From Bradyrhizobium algeriense (GTDB lineage: Bacteria > Pseudomonadota > Alphaproteobacteria > Rhizobiales > Xanthobacteraceae): a stretch of 64,000 nucleotides of DNA. The position numbers were made by a program, and so were the translations under genes. Location of the stretch: assembly GCF_003062295.1 (NCBI RefSeq), contig NZ_PYCN01000030.1:16420-80419 (forward strand). Reading direction: 5' to 3'. Numbering within the stretch: position 1 is the stretch's first letter; each line of letters opens with the position of its first letter. Below the pieces are notes generated by a model that was given only the letters and a program-made list of their open reading frames with translations, searched no databases and had not been told where the DNA came from. This document shows, in pieces, positions 8,444-15,021 of this stretch.

Positions 8444-9178
8444 CTAGAGCTCGACGGCCATGCCGTCATGGGCGGTCGTGTAGGGCAGTTCGCCCAGCCG
8501 GGCGAGCATGTCCTCGCTCATATGCGTCAGCACCAGCCGCTTGGCGTTGATCTCGGGAAGATGCGCCACCAGCGTCTTCAGGCTGAGATGGTTCTTGACG
8601 ATCTTGTCGTAGTAATAGGCCTCGGCAATGAACAGGTCCGCGCCACGCGCCGCCGGGATCAGCATATCGGTCCATTGGGTATCGGCGCTGTAGCTGATGA
8701 CGCGCCCCTCGGCCTCGACGCGATAGGCCAGGAAGGGTCCGCCGGATTCGCCGTGGACCACCGGATACGGCGTCACCTTGACCTCGCCAAACGTTCGGCT
8801 CTGCTCCGGTTCGAGCGCAACGACCGCGAGATCGAAGCGCGGCGTGGTTTTGGAGGAGTGCTCGAACAGCGCTTCCATCAAATTGGGGAGCTTCGCCTCG
8901 ATGCCCTGTGGCCCGGCAATGACGAGCGGGCGGGAGCGGCGCGTGAACTGCGCATCCAGCAGCAGGAACGGCAGGCCGCCAAAATGGTCGCCGTGAAAAT
9001 GCGTGATCAGGATCAGGTCGATGGCGTCGCGTGCGATGCCGAGGCGTTTCAGCGCCGGTAACGACGACGCGCCGCAATCGATCAGGAAATTGACGTTAGT
9101 GCCCGTGACGTGGAAGCAGGTGTTGAACCTGCCGCCGGAACCGAGCGCGTCGCCGCAGCCGACAAATCGCAATTGCAT
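8444..9178 (-). CDS. MBL-fold metallo-hydrolase (RNase Z/ElaC-like)
   Basis: A 244-residue metallo-beta-lactamase-fold enzyme. The metal site HFHGDH occupies residues 60-65, with further His ligands in PYPVVHGESGG and in LVLTHMSEDM near the C-terminus. The N-terminal RFVGCGDALGSGGRFNTC is typical of RNase Z- and arylsulfatase-like members of COG1234. It is shorter than true tRNase Z and has no obvious exosite arm, so its substrate is uncertain. It sits between a DUF6460 gene (25 bases upstream) and the MATE gene (2 bases downstream), all leftward and probably one transcript. Confidence 0.88.
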   Translation of the reverse strand: MQLRFVGCGDALGSGGRFNTCFHVTGTNVNFLIDCGASSLPALKRLGIARDAIDLILITHFHGDHFGGLPFLLLDAQFTRRSRPLVIAGPQGIEAKLPNLMEALFEHSSKTTPRFDLAVVALEPEQSRTFGEVKVTPYPVVHGESGGPFLAYRVEAEGRVISYSADTQWTDMLIPAARGADLFIAEAYYYDKIVKNHLSLKTLVAHLPEINAKRLVLTHMSEDMLARLGELPYTTAHDGMAVEL

Positions 9179-9203
9179 CGGCTGCTCACCGCCTGTTGCG
9201 TGA

Positions 9204-9506
9204 CTATCGCCCGCGGGGGCTGCCGAACAGCCGCGACAACAGCCAGATCGGGATCACGATCACGGCCCCGAGCAGGAAGTAGCGCCACAGCCAGTTGACG
9301 GCGTCAAAACCGAGATCCCACAGCCGCCGGAACAGGGTCTGGATGCTGTGCAGGATATTCCAGGGATCGAAGCCGATGGCGGCGAGCACCACGCCGACCA
9401 GGATCGACAGCAGGATCAGCCGGAACGCCACCGACAGCGGCGAGCCGCCGAGGAAGCGGTACAGGCCGTCATTGCTGGCCGGCAGGTCTCTGACGTCGTT
9501 TGGCAT
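9204..9506 (-). CDS. Small membrane protein, DUF6460-like
   Basis: A 100-residue protein with two hydrophobic segments, VAFRLILLSILVGVVLAAIG around residues 25-45 and YFLLGAVIVIPIWLLSRLFG near the C-terminus. It resembles small membrane proteins of unknown function common in Bradyrhizobium (DUF6460). The internal ATG at 9506 is preferred over the longer frame from 9596 because GAGGAG lies just upstream of it. It is the first gene of the leftward group with the MBL hydrolase and MATE exporter. No function is assigned. Confidence 0.75.
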   Translation of the reverse strand: MPNDVRDLPASNDGLYRFLGGSPLSVAFRLILLSILVGVVLAAIGFDPWNILHSIQTLFRRLWDLGFDAVNWLWRYFLLGAVIVIPIWLLSRLFGSPRGR

Positions 9507-9602
9507 CGGTTTCTCCTCGCGGAACGTGCCCATTATACGCACGGCGGGGCACATGGGGAACCCGCTCGTGTCAGTCAATGGCCGCCATACGCCCAAGGAA
9601 TG

Positions 9603-11414
9603 TTAATTTGCTGTCACGTCCTTCAGCATCCGTTCCAGCCTCTCCAGCCGGTCGGCCTCGCGCGGCGGCTTGTCCCAGCGCAGCCGGCTGATGCGCGGAA
9701 ACCGCATCGCCACGCCGGATTTGTGCCGTGGCGAGCGCGCCAATCCCTCGAAGGCGACTTCCAGCACCAGCCCCTGGTCCGGCTCGTGCACCACATGCCG
9801 CACCGGCCCGAACTTCTCTGTTGTGTTGCGGCGGACGAAACGGTCGATCTGCATGAGTTCCTCGTCGGTGAAACCGAAATAGGCTTTTCCGACCGGCACG
9901 AGCTCTTCGCCGCTCTCGCCCGAGGTCCAGACGCCGAAGGTGTAGTCCGAATAATAGGACGAGCGCTTGCCGTGGCCGCGCTGCGCGTACATTAGCACGG
10001 CATCGATGATGTGCGGATCGCGCTTCCATTTCCACCACTGGCCCCTGGGGCGGCCCGGCAGGTAGGGCGCGTCGCGCCGTTTCAGCATCACGCCTTCGAC
10101 GGCTTCGGCATCCTCTCCCGCGCCGGCGCTTGAGGGATCGGCACGCGCCGCCATCAGCGCCTCCCAGCTATCGAAGGCAATGGTCGGCGACAGGTCGATG
10201 CGCGGATCGCCGAGCTTTGTGACGAAAGCTTCGAGATGGACGCGGCGCTCGACAAACGGCAGTTCGCGAAGGTCGTTTTCGTCGTCGCCGAGCAGGTCGT
10301 AGGCGCGCAATTGGATCGGAAAATCCTTGATCAATTTCGGCGAGACGACTTTTCGATTGAGCCGCTGCTGCAGCACGTTGAAGGTCTGCACGCGTCCCTC
10401 GCGCAGCACCAGCAGTTCGCCGTCGATGGCGCCGGGCAGATGCAGCGACGGCACGAGGTCGGGAAAGCTCTTGGTGATGTCCTCGCCGGTGCGCGAATAG
10501 AGCCGCGTCTGCAACTGGCCGCGCTCGTCGCGGCCCGAGACCGCCTGCACGCGAATGCCGTCCCATTTCCATTCCGCGATGAAGTCCGCAGGATCGAGAC
10601 TGGCAAAGTCCGTATCCTCGATCGCATGCGCCAGCATGACAGGCCGGAATGGCGCGGCATCGCGGTTGACCGGCTTCTCGCCGCGACCCTCCAGCCACGC
10701 GAACAGGTCGAGATAGGGCGGGGCCAGCCCCGGCCAGATCAGTTCGATCTCATGCGGGTCCTTGTCGCCAAGCGCAGCCGCCGCGGTTTTCGCCAGCCGC
10801 GCCGAAATCCCGATCCGCATCGCGCCGGTGACGAGTTTTAACAATGCCCAGCGGCCGGTCTCGTCGAGCTCGTCGAGCCAGCGCGCGAGCTGCTTTGGCA
10901 GGTCGGTCTTGCCGAGGGTGCGAAGGGTCGTGACGACCTCGGAGAGGGTGGGGGGCGGCGGGTTGTTGTGGAGGCTGGATGCGTGCCTTGGCGCTTCCTT
11001 ACCTCTCCCGCTTGCGGGGGAGGTCGGATCGTCTGACAGCGCGCGAGCGCTGTCAGACGATCCGGGTGGGGGTTCTTTCTCTCCGCCGAGCAAGCGGCCA
11101 GACCCCCACCCCGGCCCTCCCCCGCAAGCGGGAGAGGGGGAAGATTTCGGCCACATCAGCGCAACTGTCTCGGATAAATCACCGACATAATCATACGACA
11201 GCGCGAACAACACCGGATCGGTGCGATCGGCGATCAAATCGCGGATCAGCCCCGGCTTGGCGTGCTTGAACGACAGCGCGCCGGTCAGCGCCGCCAGCGC
11301 GTAGCCGCGGTCGGGATCGGGGGTATCGCGGAAATAGGCCGTGATCAGCCGTAGCTTGTTGTTGCGGCCGGGCTCGTAGGCGAGGCGGTCGAGCAGTTCG
11401 GCAAAGCGGTTCAT
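9603..11414 (-). CDS. ATP-dependent DNA ligase of the ligase-associated repair module
   Basis: Seals nicks using ATP. The 603-residue protein has an N-terminal ligase domain (ELLDRLAYEPGRNNKLRLI), the nucleotidyltransferase motif EWKWDGIRVQ with the AMP-accepting Lys near residue 283, DGELLVLREG, EGVMLKRRDAPY, WWKWKRD, and a C-terminal OB-fold domain ending RLRWDKPP. The ATG at 11414 overlaps the stop of the upstream exonuclease gene (ATGA), so the pair is translationally coupled; a longer open frame to 11597 is shadow. Residues roughly 92-138, low in complexity and rich in Pro, Gly and Ser, are encoded by an inserted palindromic repeat that keeps the frame (see findings). Confidence 0.93.
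   Translation of the reverse strand: MNRFAELLDRLAYEPGRNNKLRLITAYFRDTPDPDRGYALAALTGALSFKHAKPGLIRDLIADRTDPVLFALSYDYVGDLSETVALMWPKSSPSPACGGGPGWGSGRLLGGEKEPPPGSSDSARALSDDPTSPASGRGKEAPRHASSLHNNPPPPTLSEVVTTLRTLGKTDLPKQLARWLDELDETGRWALLKLVTGAMRIGISARLAKTAAAALGDKDPHEIELIWPGLAPPYLDLFAWLEGRGEKPVNRDAAPFRPVMLAHAIEDTDFASLDPADFIAEWKWDGIRVQAVSGRDERGQLQTRLYSRTGEDITKSFPDLVPSLHLPGAIDGELLVLREGRVQTFNVLQQRLNRKVVSPKLIKDFPIQLRAYDLLGDDENDLRELPFVERRVHLEAFVTKLGDPRIDLSPTIAFDSWEALMAARADPSSAGAGEDAEAVEGVMLKRRDAPYLPGRPRGQWWKWKRDPHIIDAVLMYAQRGHGKRSSYYSDYTFGVWTSGESGEELVPVGKAYFGFTDEELMQIDRFVRRNTTEKFGPVRHVVHEPDQGLVLEVAFEGLARSPRHKSGVAMRFPRISRLRWDKPPREADRLERLERMLKDVTAN
11001..11140. repeat. Triple-palindrome repeat, family E variant, inside the ligase gene
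   Basis: The outer arms CCTCTCCCGCTTGCGGGGG and CCCCCGCAAGCGGGAGAGG are inverted copies. Inside, GATCGTCTGACAGCGC (11027-11042) pairs with GCGCTGTCAGACGATC (11047-11062) around a GCGA loop, and GGTGGGGGT pairs with ACCCCCACC. The layout matches intergenic family E copies at 4091 and 51547. Here it is inside a coding region without breaking it. Confidence 0.88.
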
Positions 11415-12448
11415 GCCTCGGCCTCGTCGGCCGCAACCACCTCGTGCTCCTCCTCGTCGCCATAGCCGACGAGATCCAGCGGCCGCGCGGCAAGCCCGCG
11501 CGACTTGCACCAATGCACCAGCGCGTCTTCCTGCCCGTGGGTGACCCAGACTTCGCCGGCGCCGGTGGCCGCGATGGTCGCGGTCAGGCCATCCCAATCG
11601 GCATGGTCCGAGATCACCAGCGGCAGTTCGACGCCGCGCTGGCGGGCGCGCGCCCGCACGCGCATCCAGCCCGAGGCAAATGCCGTAACCGGATCGGGAA
11701 AACGTCTGGTCCAGATGTCAGACGTAGCCGATGGCGGCGCCAGCGCGATGGTGCCGGCGAGATCGGCCTTCTTGACGCCCTTGACCGGGCGAAGTTCGCC
11801 GAGGGCAATGCCACGGCTTTGATAATAGTAGGTGATCTCTTCCATCGCGCCATGCAGATAGATCGGCGCGTCGTAGCCTTCCTGGCGCAGCAGCGCGATC
11901 ACGCGCTGCGCCTTGCCGAGCGAATAGGCCCCGACCAGATGCGCGCGCTCCGGAAACAGTGCGACGGATGCCAGCAGTTTCTTCACCTCATCGGCCGCAT
12001 CGCCATGGCGAAATACCGGCAGGCCAAACGTCGCCTCGGTGATGAAGACGTCGCACGGCACCGCCTCGAACGGCGTGCAGGTCGGGTCGGAAGCGTCCTT
12101 GTAGTCGCCCGAGGCGACGATGCAGGTATCCTTGCAGGTCACGGCGATCTGCGCCGAGCCGAGCACGTGGCCCGCAGGGTGGAATTTGATGGTGACGTCG
12201 CCGAGCCGGATTTCTTCGCCATAGCGAACGGCCTGCGTGGTCGAAGCGAAATTGTCGCCATAGCGCAGCCGCATCATGTCGAGCGTTTCCTGCGTGGCGA
12301 GCACGGCGCCATGGCCGGGCCGGGCATGATCGGAATGGCCGTGGGTGATCACGGCGCGCTCGACCGGGCGGACCGGGTCGATATGGAAGCCACCTGGCTT
12401 GCAGCAAAGGCCGGCCGGAGCGGGGATCAGGATGTCCTGCGGACGCAT
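11411..12448 (-). CDS. Ligase-associated DNA exonuclease (MBL/beta-CASP fold)
   Basis: A 345-residue metallo-beta-lactamase/beta-CASP nuclease of the type encoded beside bacterial ATP-dependent ligases (SNM1/CPSF73-related). The metal site THGHSDH spans about residues 35-41, followed by HPAGHVLGSAQI, VASGDYKD and the C-terminal VISDHADWDGL. The frame is open to 12490, but the first 14 codons fall in a family D repeat, so the ATG at 12448 giving MRPQDILIPAPAGL is preferred. Its AGAAGG sits unusually close to that ATG, so the start is not certain. The stop overlaps the ligase start by four bases. Confidence 0.88.
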   Translation of the reverse strand: MRPQDILIPAPAGLCCKPGGFHIDPVRPVERAVITHGHSDHARPGHGAVLATQETLDMMRLRYGDNFASTTQAVRYGEEIRLGDVTIKFHPAGHVLGSAQIAVTCKDTCIVASGDYKDASDPTCTPFEAVPCDVFITEATFGLPVFRHGDAADEVKKLLASVALFPERAHLVGAYSLGKAQRVIALLRQEGYDAPIYLHGAMEEITYYYQSRGIALGELRPVKGVKKADLAGTIALAPPSATSDIWTRRFPDPVTAFASGWMRVRARARQRGVELPLVISDHADWDGLTATIAATGAGEVWVTHGQEDALVHWCKSRGLAARPLDLVGYGDEEEHEVVAADEAEA

Positions 12449-12485
12449 GCCTTCTATATAGGCGGTCTCCCTGCGATGTTTAGCC

Positions 12486-12583
12486 GTCATGCGCGCGCTT
12501 GACCCGCACCTCTATCTCGGAAGAATTGCTTAATTGATGGATTGCCGGGTCGTCCCCGATCGAGGTCAGGTGGCTGGCAATGA
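12486..12583. repeat. Palindromic intergenic repeat, family D copy 2 (degenerate)
   Basis: GTCATGCGCGCGCTTGACCCGCACC opens, GATGGATTGCCGGGTCGTCC follows, and GGCAATGA closes, with about 15 extra bases in the right arm compared with copy 1. It occupies the divergent interval between the exonuclease and methyltransferase genes and contains the outermost in-frame ATG of each, both judged to be false starts. Confidence 0.75.
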
Positions 12584-12600
12584 AGAATTTGGTTCCTGAA

Positions 12601-13527
12601 ATGCCTGCCCGCCTTTTTCTGTCTTCCGGCGATCTGATGGCCGACCGCCGGTTCGAATTCGCCCGCGACCTGCAATTGAAGGGCGATCTGCCGGCCGCCG
12701 CCGACCTGCTGATGCAGGCGATCGAACTGGTGCCGGATTTCACGTCCGCCTGGTTCACGCTCGCGGGCATCCGCGAAGAACTCGGCGAGCATGACGCGGC
12801 GATCGCGGCGTTTCGCAGGGCCCAAGCCAGCGATGCCAATGACCGCCACGGCGCCGGACTTCGATTGATGCGGCTCGGCGCCGAGCCAGTGGCCGGCATG
12901 CCGCAGGCCTACGTGCAGACGCTGTTCGATCAATATGCGCCGCGGTTCGAAGCCTCGCTGGTGGATGACCTCGGCTATCGCGGCCCGGCGCTGCTATTCA
13001 AGGCCGTGCTGTCGGTGCGATCGGCCGCCCGCAAGCCGGCGCTCTTCAAGCGCGCGATCGATCTCGGCTGCGGCACCGGGCTGGCGGCGGCAGCCTTCGC
13101 CCGCACGGTCGACCATTTCATCGGCGTCGATCTGTCGCCGCGCATGATCGAGCGCTCCCGCGCCACGGGCCTCTACGCCGAGCTTGAAGTCGCCGACATG
13201 TTACAGGGTCTGCGGGCGCGGGGGGATGCCAGCGCCGACCTCATTCTTGCGGCGGATGCAATGGTGTACGTCGCCGATCTCGCGCCGGTGCTCGCGGAAG
13301 CCGCTCGCGTTCTGGCCCCGGGCGGGCTGCTCGCCTTCACCACCGAAACCCATGACGGCGAAGGCGTCGTCATCGGCCAGGGGCTGCGCTACGCCCATGC
13401 GGCAGCCTATGTGCGCGTCGTGGTCGAATCCACCGGCCTCAAATTGCCCCTGCTGGAAGATCGCTCCGCTCGCAACGAGGACGGCGCTCCGGTGCCCGGC
13501 CTGGTCGCTGTCGCCGCGAAAACTTGA
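12601..13527 (+). CDS. TPR-containing SAM-dependent methyltransferase
   Basis: A 308-residue protein. Residues 13-80 form about two tetratricopeptide-like repeats (GDLPAAADLLMQAIELVP; LGEHDAAIAAFRRAQASD), and residues 145-300 form a class I methyltransferase with the SAM-binding motif AIDLGCGTGLAAAAF near 152. The middle VQTLFDQYAPRFEASLVDDL is typical of a family annotated as methyltransferase domain proteins in rhizobia. The frame is open from 12580, but that ATG lies at the edge of a repeat, so 12601 is preferred; 12637 is also possible. The substrate is unknown. Confidence 0.85.
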   Translation: MPARLFLSSGDLMADRRFEFARDLQLKGDLPAAADLLMQAIELVPDFTSAWFTLAGIREELGEHDAAIAAFRRAQASDANDRHGAGLRLMRLGAEPVAGMPQAYVQTLFDQYAPRFEASLVDDLGYRGPALLFKAVLSVRSAARKPALFKRAIDLGCGTGLAAAAFARTVDHFIGVDLSPRMIERSRATGLYAELEVADMLQGLRARGDASADLILAADAMVYVADLAPVLAEAARVLAPGGLLAFTTETHDGEGVVIGQGLRYAHAAAYVRVVVESTGLKLPLLEDRSARNEDGAPVPGLVAVAAKT

Positions 13528-13539
13528 GTCTAGGCGCTA

Positions 13540-13565
13540 CGCAATGCCCGAATAGCGGCATTGCG
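13540..13565. terminator. Hairpin downstream of the methyltransferase gene
   Basis: CGCAATGCC and GGCATTGCG form a 9-base stem around an 8-base loop, 12 bases after the methyltransferase stop. No T-run follows, so this may be a transcript-stabilising or weak termination structure rather than a classical terminator. Confidence 0.4.
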
Positions 13566-13635
13566 TGCGACATGTGAGCTATTGCCACCTGCGTCGGAAT
13601 GGCTGATCAAGACTCCCATAAGGGAGAAAACAACA

Positions 13636-14865
13636 ATGAAGAACAAGCAGACCCGGCGCGAATTCGGCGCCACCGCGCTCGCTACCGTCCTCGCATCCGC
13701 CATGCCGGCGCCATCAGTCTGGGCGGCGGAGAAGAAATACGATCCCGGCGCCAGCGACACCGAAATCAAGCTCGGACAGACCGTGCCGCATTCCGGTCCC
13801 GGCTCGCTCTATGGCGTGCTGGGGCGGGTCGGCGAGGTTTATTTCCAGATGCTGAACGAGAAGGGCGGCATCAACGGGCGCAAGGTGAAATTCCTCTCCA
13901 TGGACGACGCCTACAGCGCGCCGAAATGCGTCGAGGCGACGCGGCGGCTGGTCGAGCAGGAGGAAGTGCTGGCGCTGTACGGCTCGCTCGGCACCGCGCC
14001 GCAGACCGCCGTGCACAAATATCTCAACGCGAAGGGCGTGCCGCAGCTATTGCTCAACACCGGCGCGTCGAAGTGGAACGATCCGAAGAATTTCAAATGG
14101 ACCATGGCGGGCCTGCCGCTCTATCCGACCGAGGCGCGCATTCTCGCGAAGCATGTCGTGGGTGTGAAACCGAACGCCAAGATCGGCATCCTCTACCAGA
14201 ACGACGATTTCGGCCGCGATTTCCTCGCGCCCTTCAAGAAGGTGCTGGCGGATGCCGGCGGGACCGCCAAGGTGATCATGGAGCAGACCTACGATCTGAC
14301 CGAACCGACGATCGATTCGCAGCTCATCAATCTCTCGAAATCCGGCGCGGATGTTTTCTACAATATCTCGACCGGCAAGGCGTCGTCGCAGTCGATACGG
14401 AAATTGGCCGAACTCGGCTGGAAGCCGCTGCATTTGCTGTCAGCGGGATCGACGGGCCGGTCGATTCTCAGCGCCGCCGGCCTCGAGAACTGCACCGGCA
14501 TCGTCGCGATCCGCTACGCCAAGGAGGTCGGCGTGCCGCGCTTCGAAAAGGATTCCGACGTGATGGCGTTCGAGGAGCTGCGCAAGAAGTACCTGCCCAA
14601 TGTCGACCCTGATAACACCATCGCCTTTGCCGGCTACGGCCAGGTGGTGGCGATGGCGGAGATCCTGCGCCGTTGCGGCGACGAGCTCACCCGCGCCAAC
14701 GTTCTGAAGCAGGCCACGACGCTGGCGGGCTTCCATTCCCCCTACATGCTGGACGGCGTCACCTACAGCTACACGCCCGACGACTACACACCGATGAAGA
14801 CGCTCTACATCTCGATCTTCAACGGCAAGGACTGGGATATTTCCGACAAGCCGGTGACGGAGTAG
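13636..14865 (+). CDS. ABC transporter substrate-binding protein, branched-chain amino acid/urea type
   Basis: A 409-residue periplasmic binding protein of the Leu/Ile/Val-binding (type 1 periplasmic) family. It has a Tat-like signal (KQTRREFGATALATVLAS, then APSVWAAEKK) and family segments such as IKLGQTVPHSGPGSLYG, INGRKVKFLSMDDAYSAPK and GYGQVVAMAEILRR. AGGGAG lies 10 bases before the ATG. No permease or ATPase gene is adjacent, so it is an orphan binding protein, a common arrangement in Bradyrhizobium. Ligand unknown; relatives bind amino acids, urea or aromatic acids. Confidence 0.92.
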   Translation: MKNKQTRREFGATALATVLASAMPAPSVWAAEKKYDPGASDTEIKLGQTVPHSGPGSLYGVLGRVGEVYFQMLNEKGGINGRKVKFLSMDDAYSAPKCVEATRRLVEQEEVLALYGSLGTAPQTAVHKYLNAKGVPQLLLNTGASKWNDPKNFKWTMAGLPLYPTEARILAKHVVGVKPNAKIGILYQNDDFGRDFLAPFKKVLADAGGTAKVIMEQTYDLTEPTIDSQLINLSKSGADVFYNISTGKASSQSIRKLAELGWKPLHLLSAGSTGRSILSAAGLENCTGIVAIRYAKEVGVPRFEKDSDVMAFEELRKKYLPNVDPDNTIAFAGYGQVVAMAEILRRCGDELTRANVLKQATTLAGFHSPYMLDGVTYSYTPDDYTPMKTLYISIFNGKDWDISDKPVTE

Positions 14866-14871
14866 GCGGCC

Positions 14872-14973
14872 GTCGTTCCGGGGCGCGCGAAGGCGCGAAC
14901 CTCAGATGCGCAATTTGCGCATCGGGGAACCTCGAGATTCCGGGTTCGATGCTGCGCATCGCCCCGGAATGAC
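14872..14973. repeat. Palindromic intergenic repeat, family A copy 2
   Basis: GTCGTTCCGGGGCGCGCGAA to CGCCCCGGAATGAC, beginning 6 bases after the binding-protein stop. It includes AGATGCGCAATTTGCGCATC and the CTCGAGATTCCGGGTTCGAT stretch shared with copy 1. Confidence 0.85.
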
Positions 14974-15021
14974 GCGCAAAACTACCTCGACGAACCGGCC
15001 CTGACGGCTTACCTCTTCTCC

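Noticed and set aside
10979..11269. Plus-strand frame across the repeat within the ligase gene
   Set aside because: Arises from palindromic repeat sequence; both strands appear open there, but the ligase frame is supported by conserved flanks.
11444..12502. 352-codon plus-strand frame opposite the exonuclease
   Set aside because: The minus-strand protein has the complete beta-CASP motif set; the plus frame is compositional shadow.
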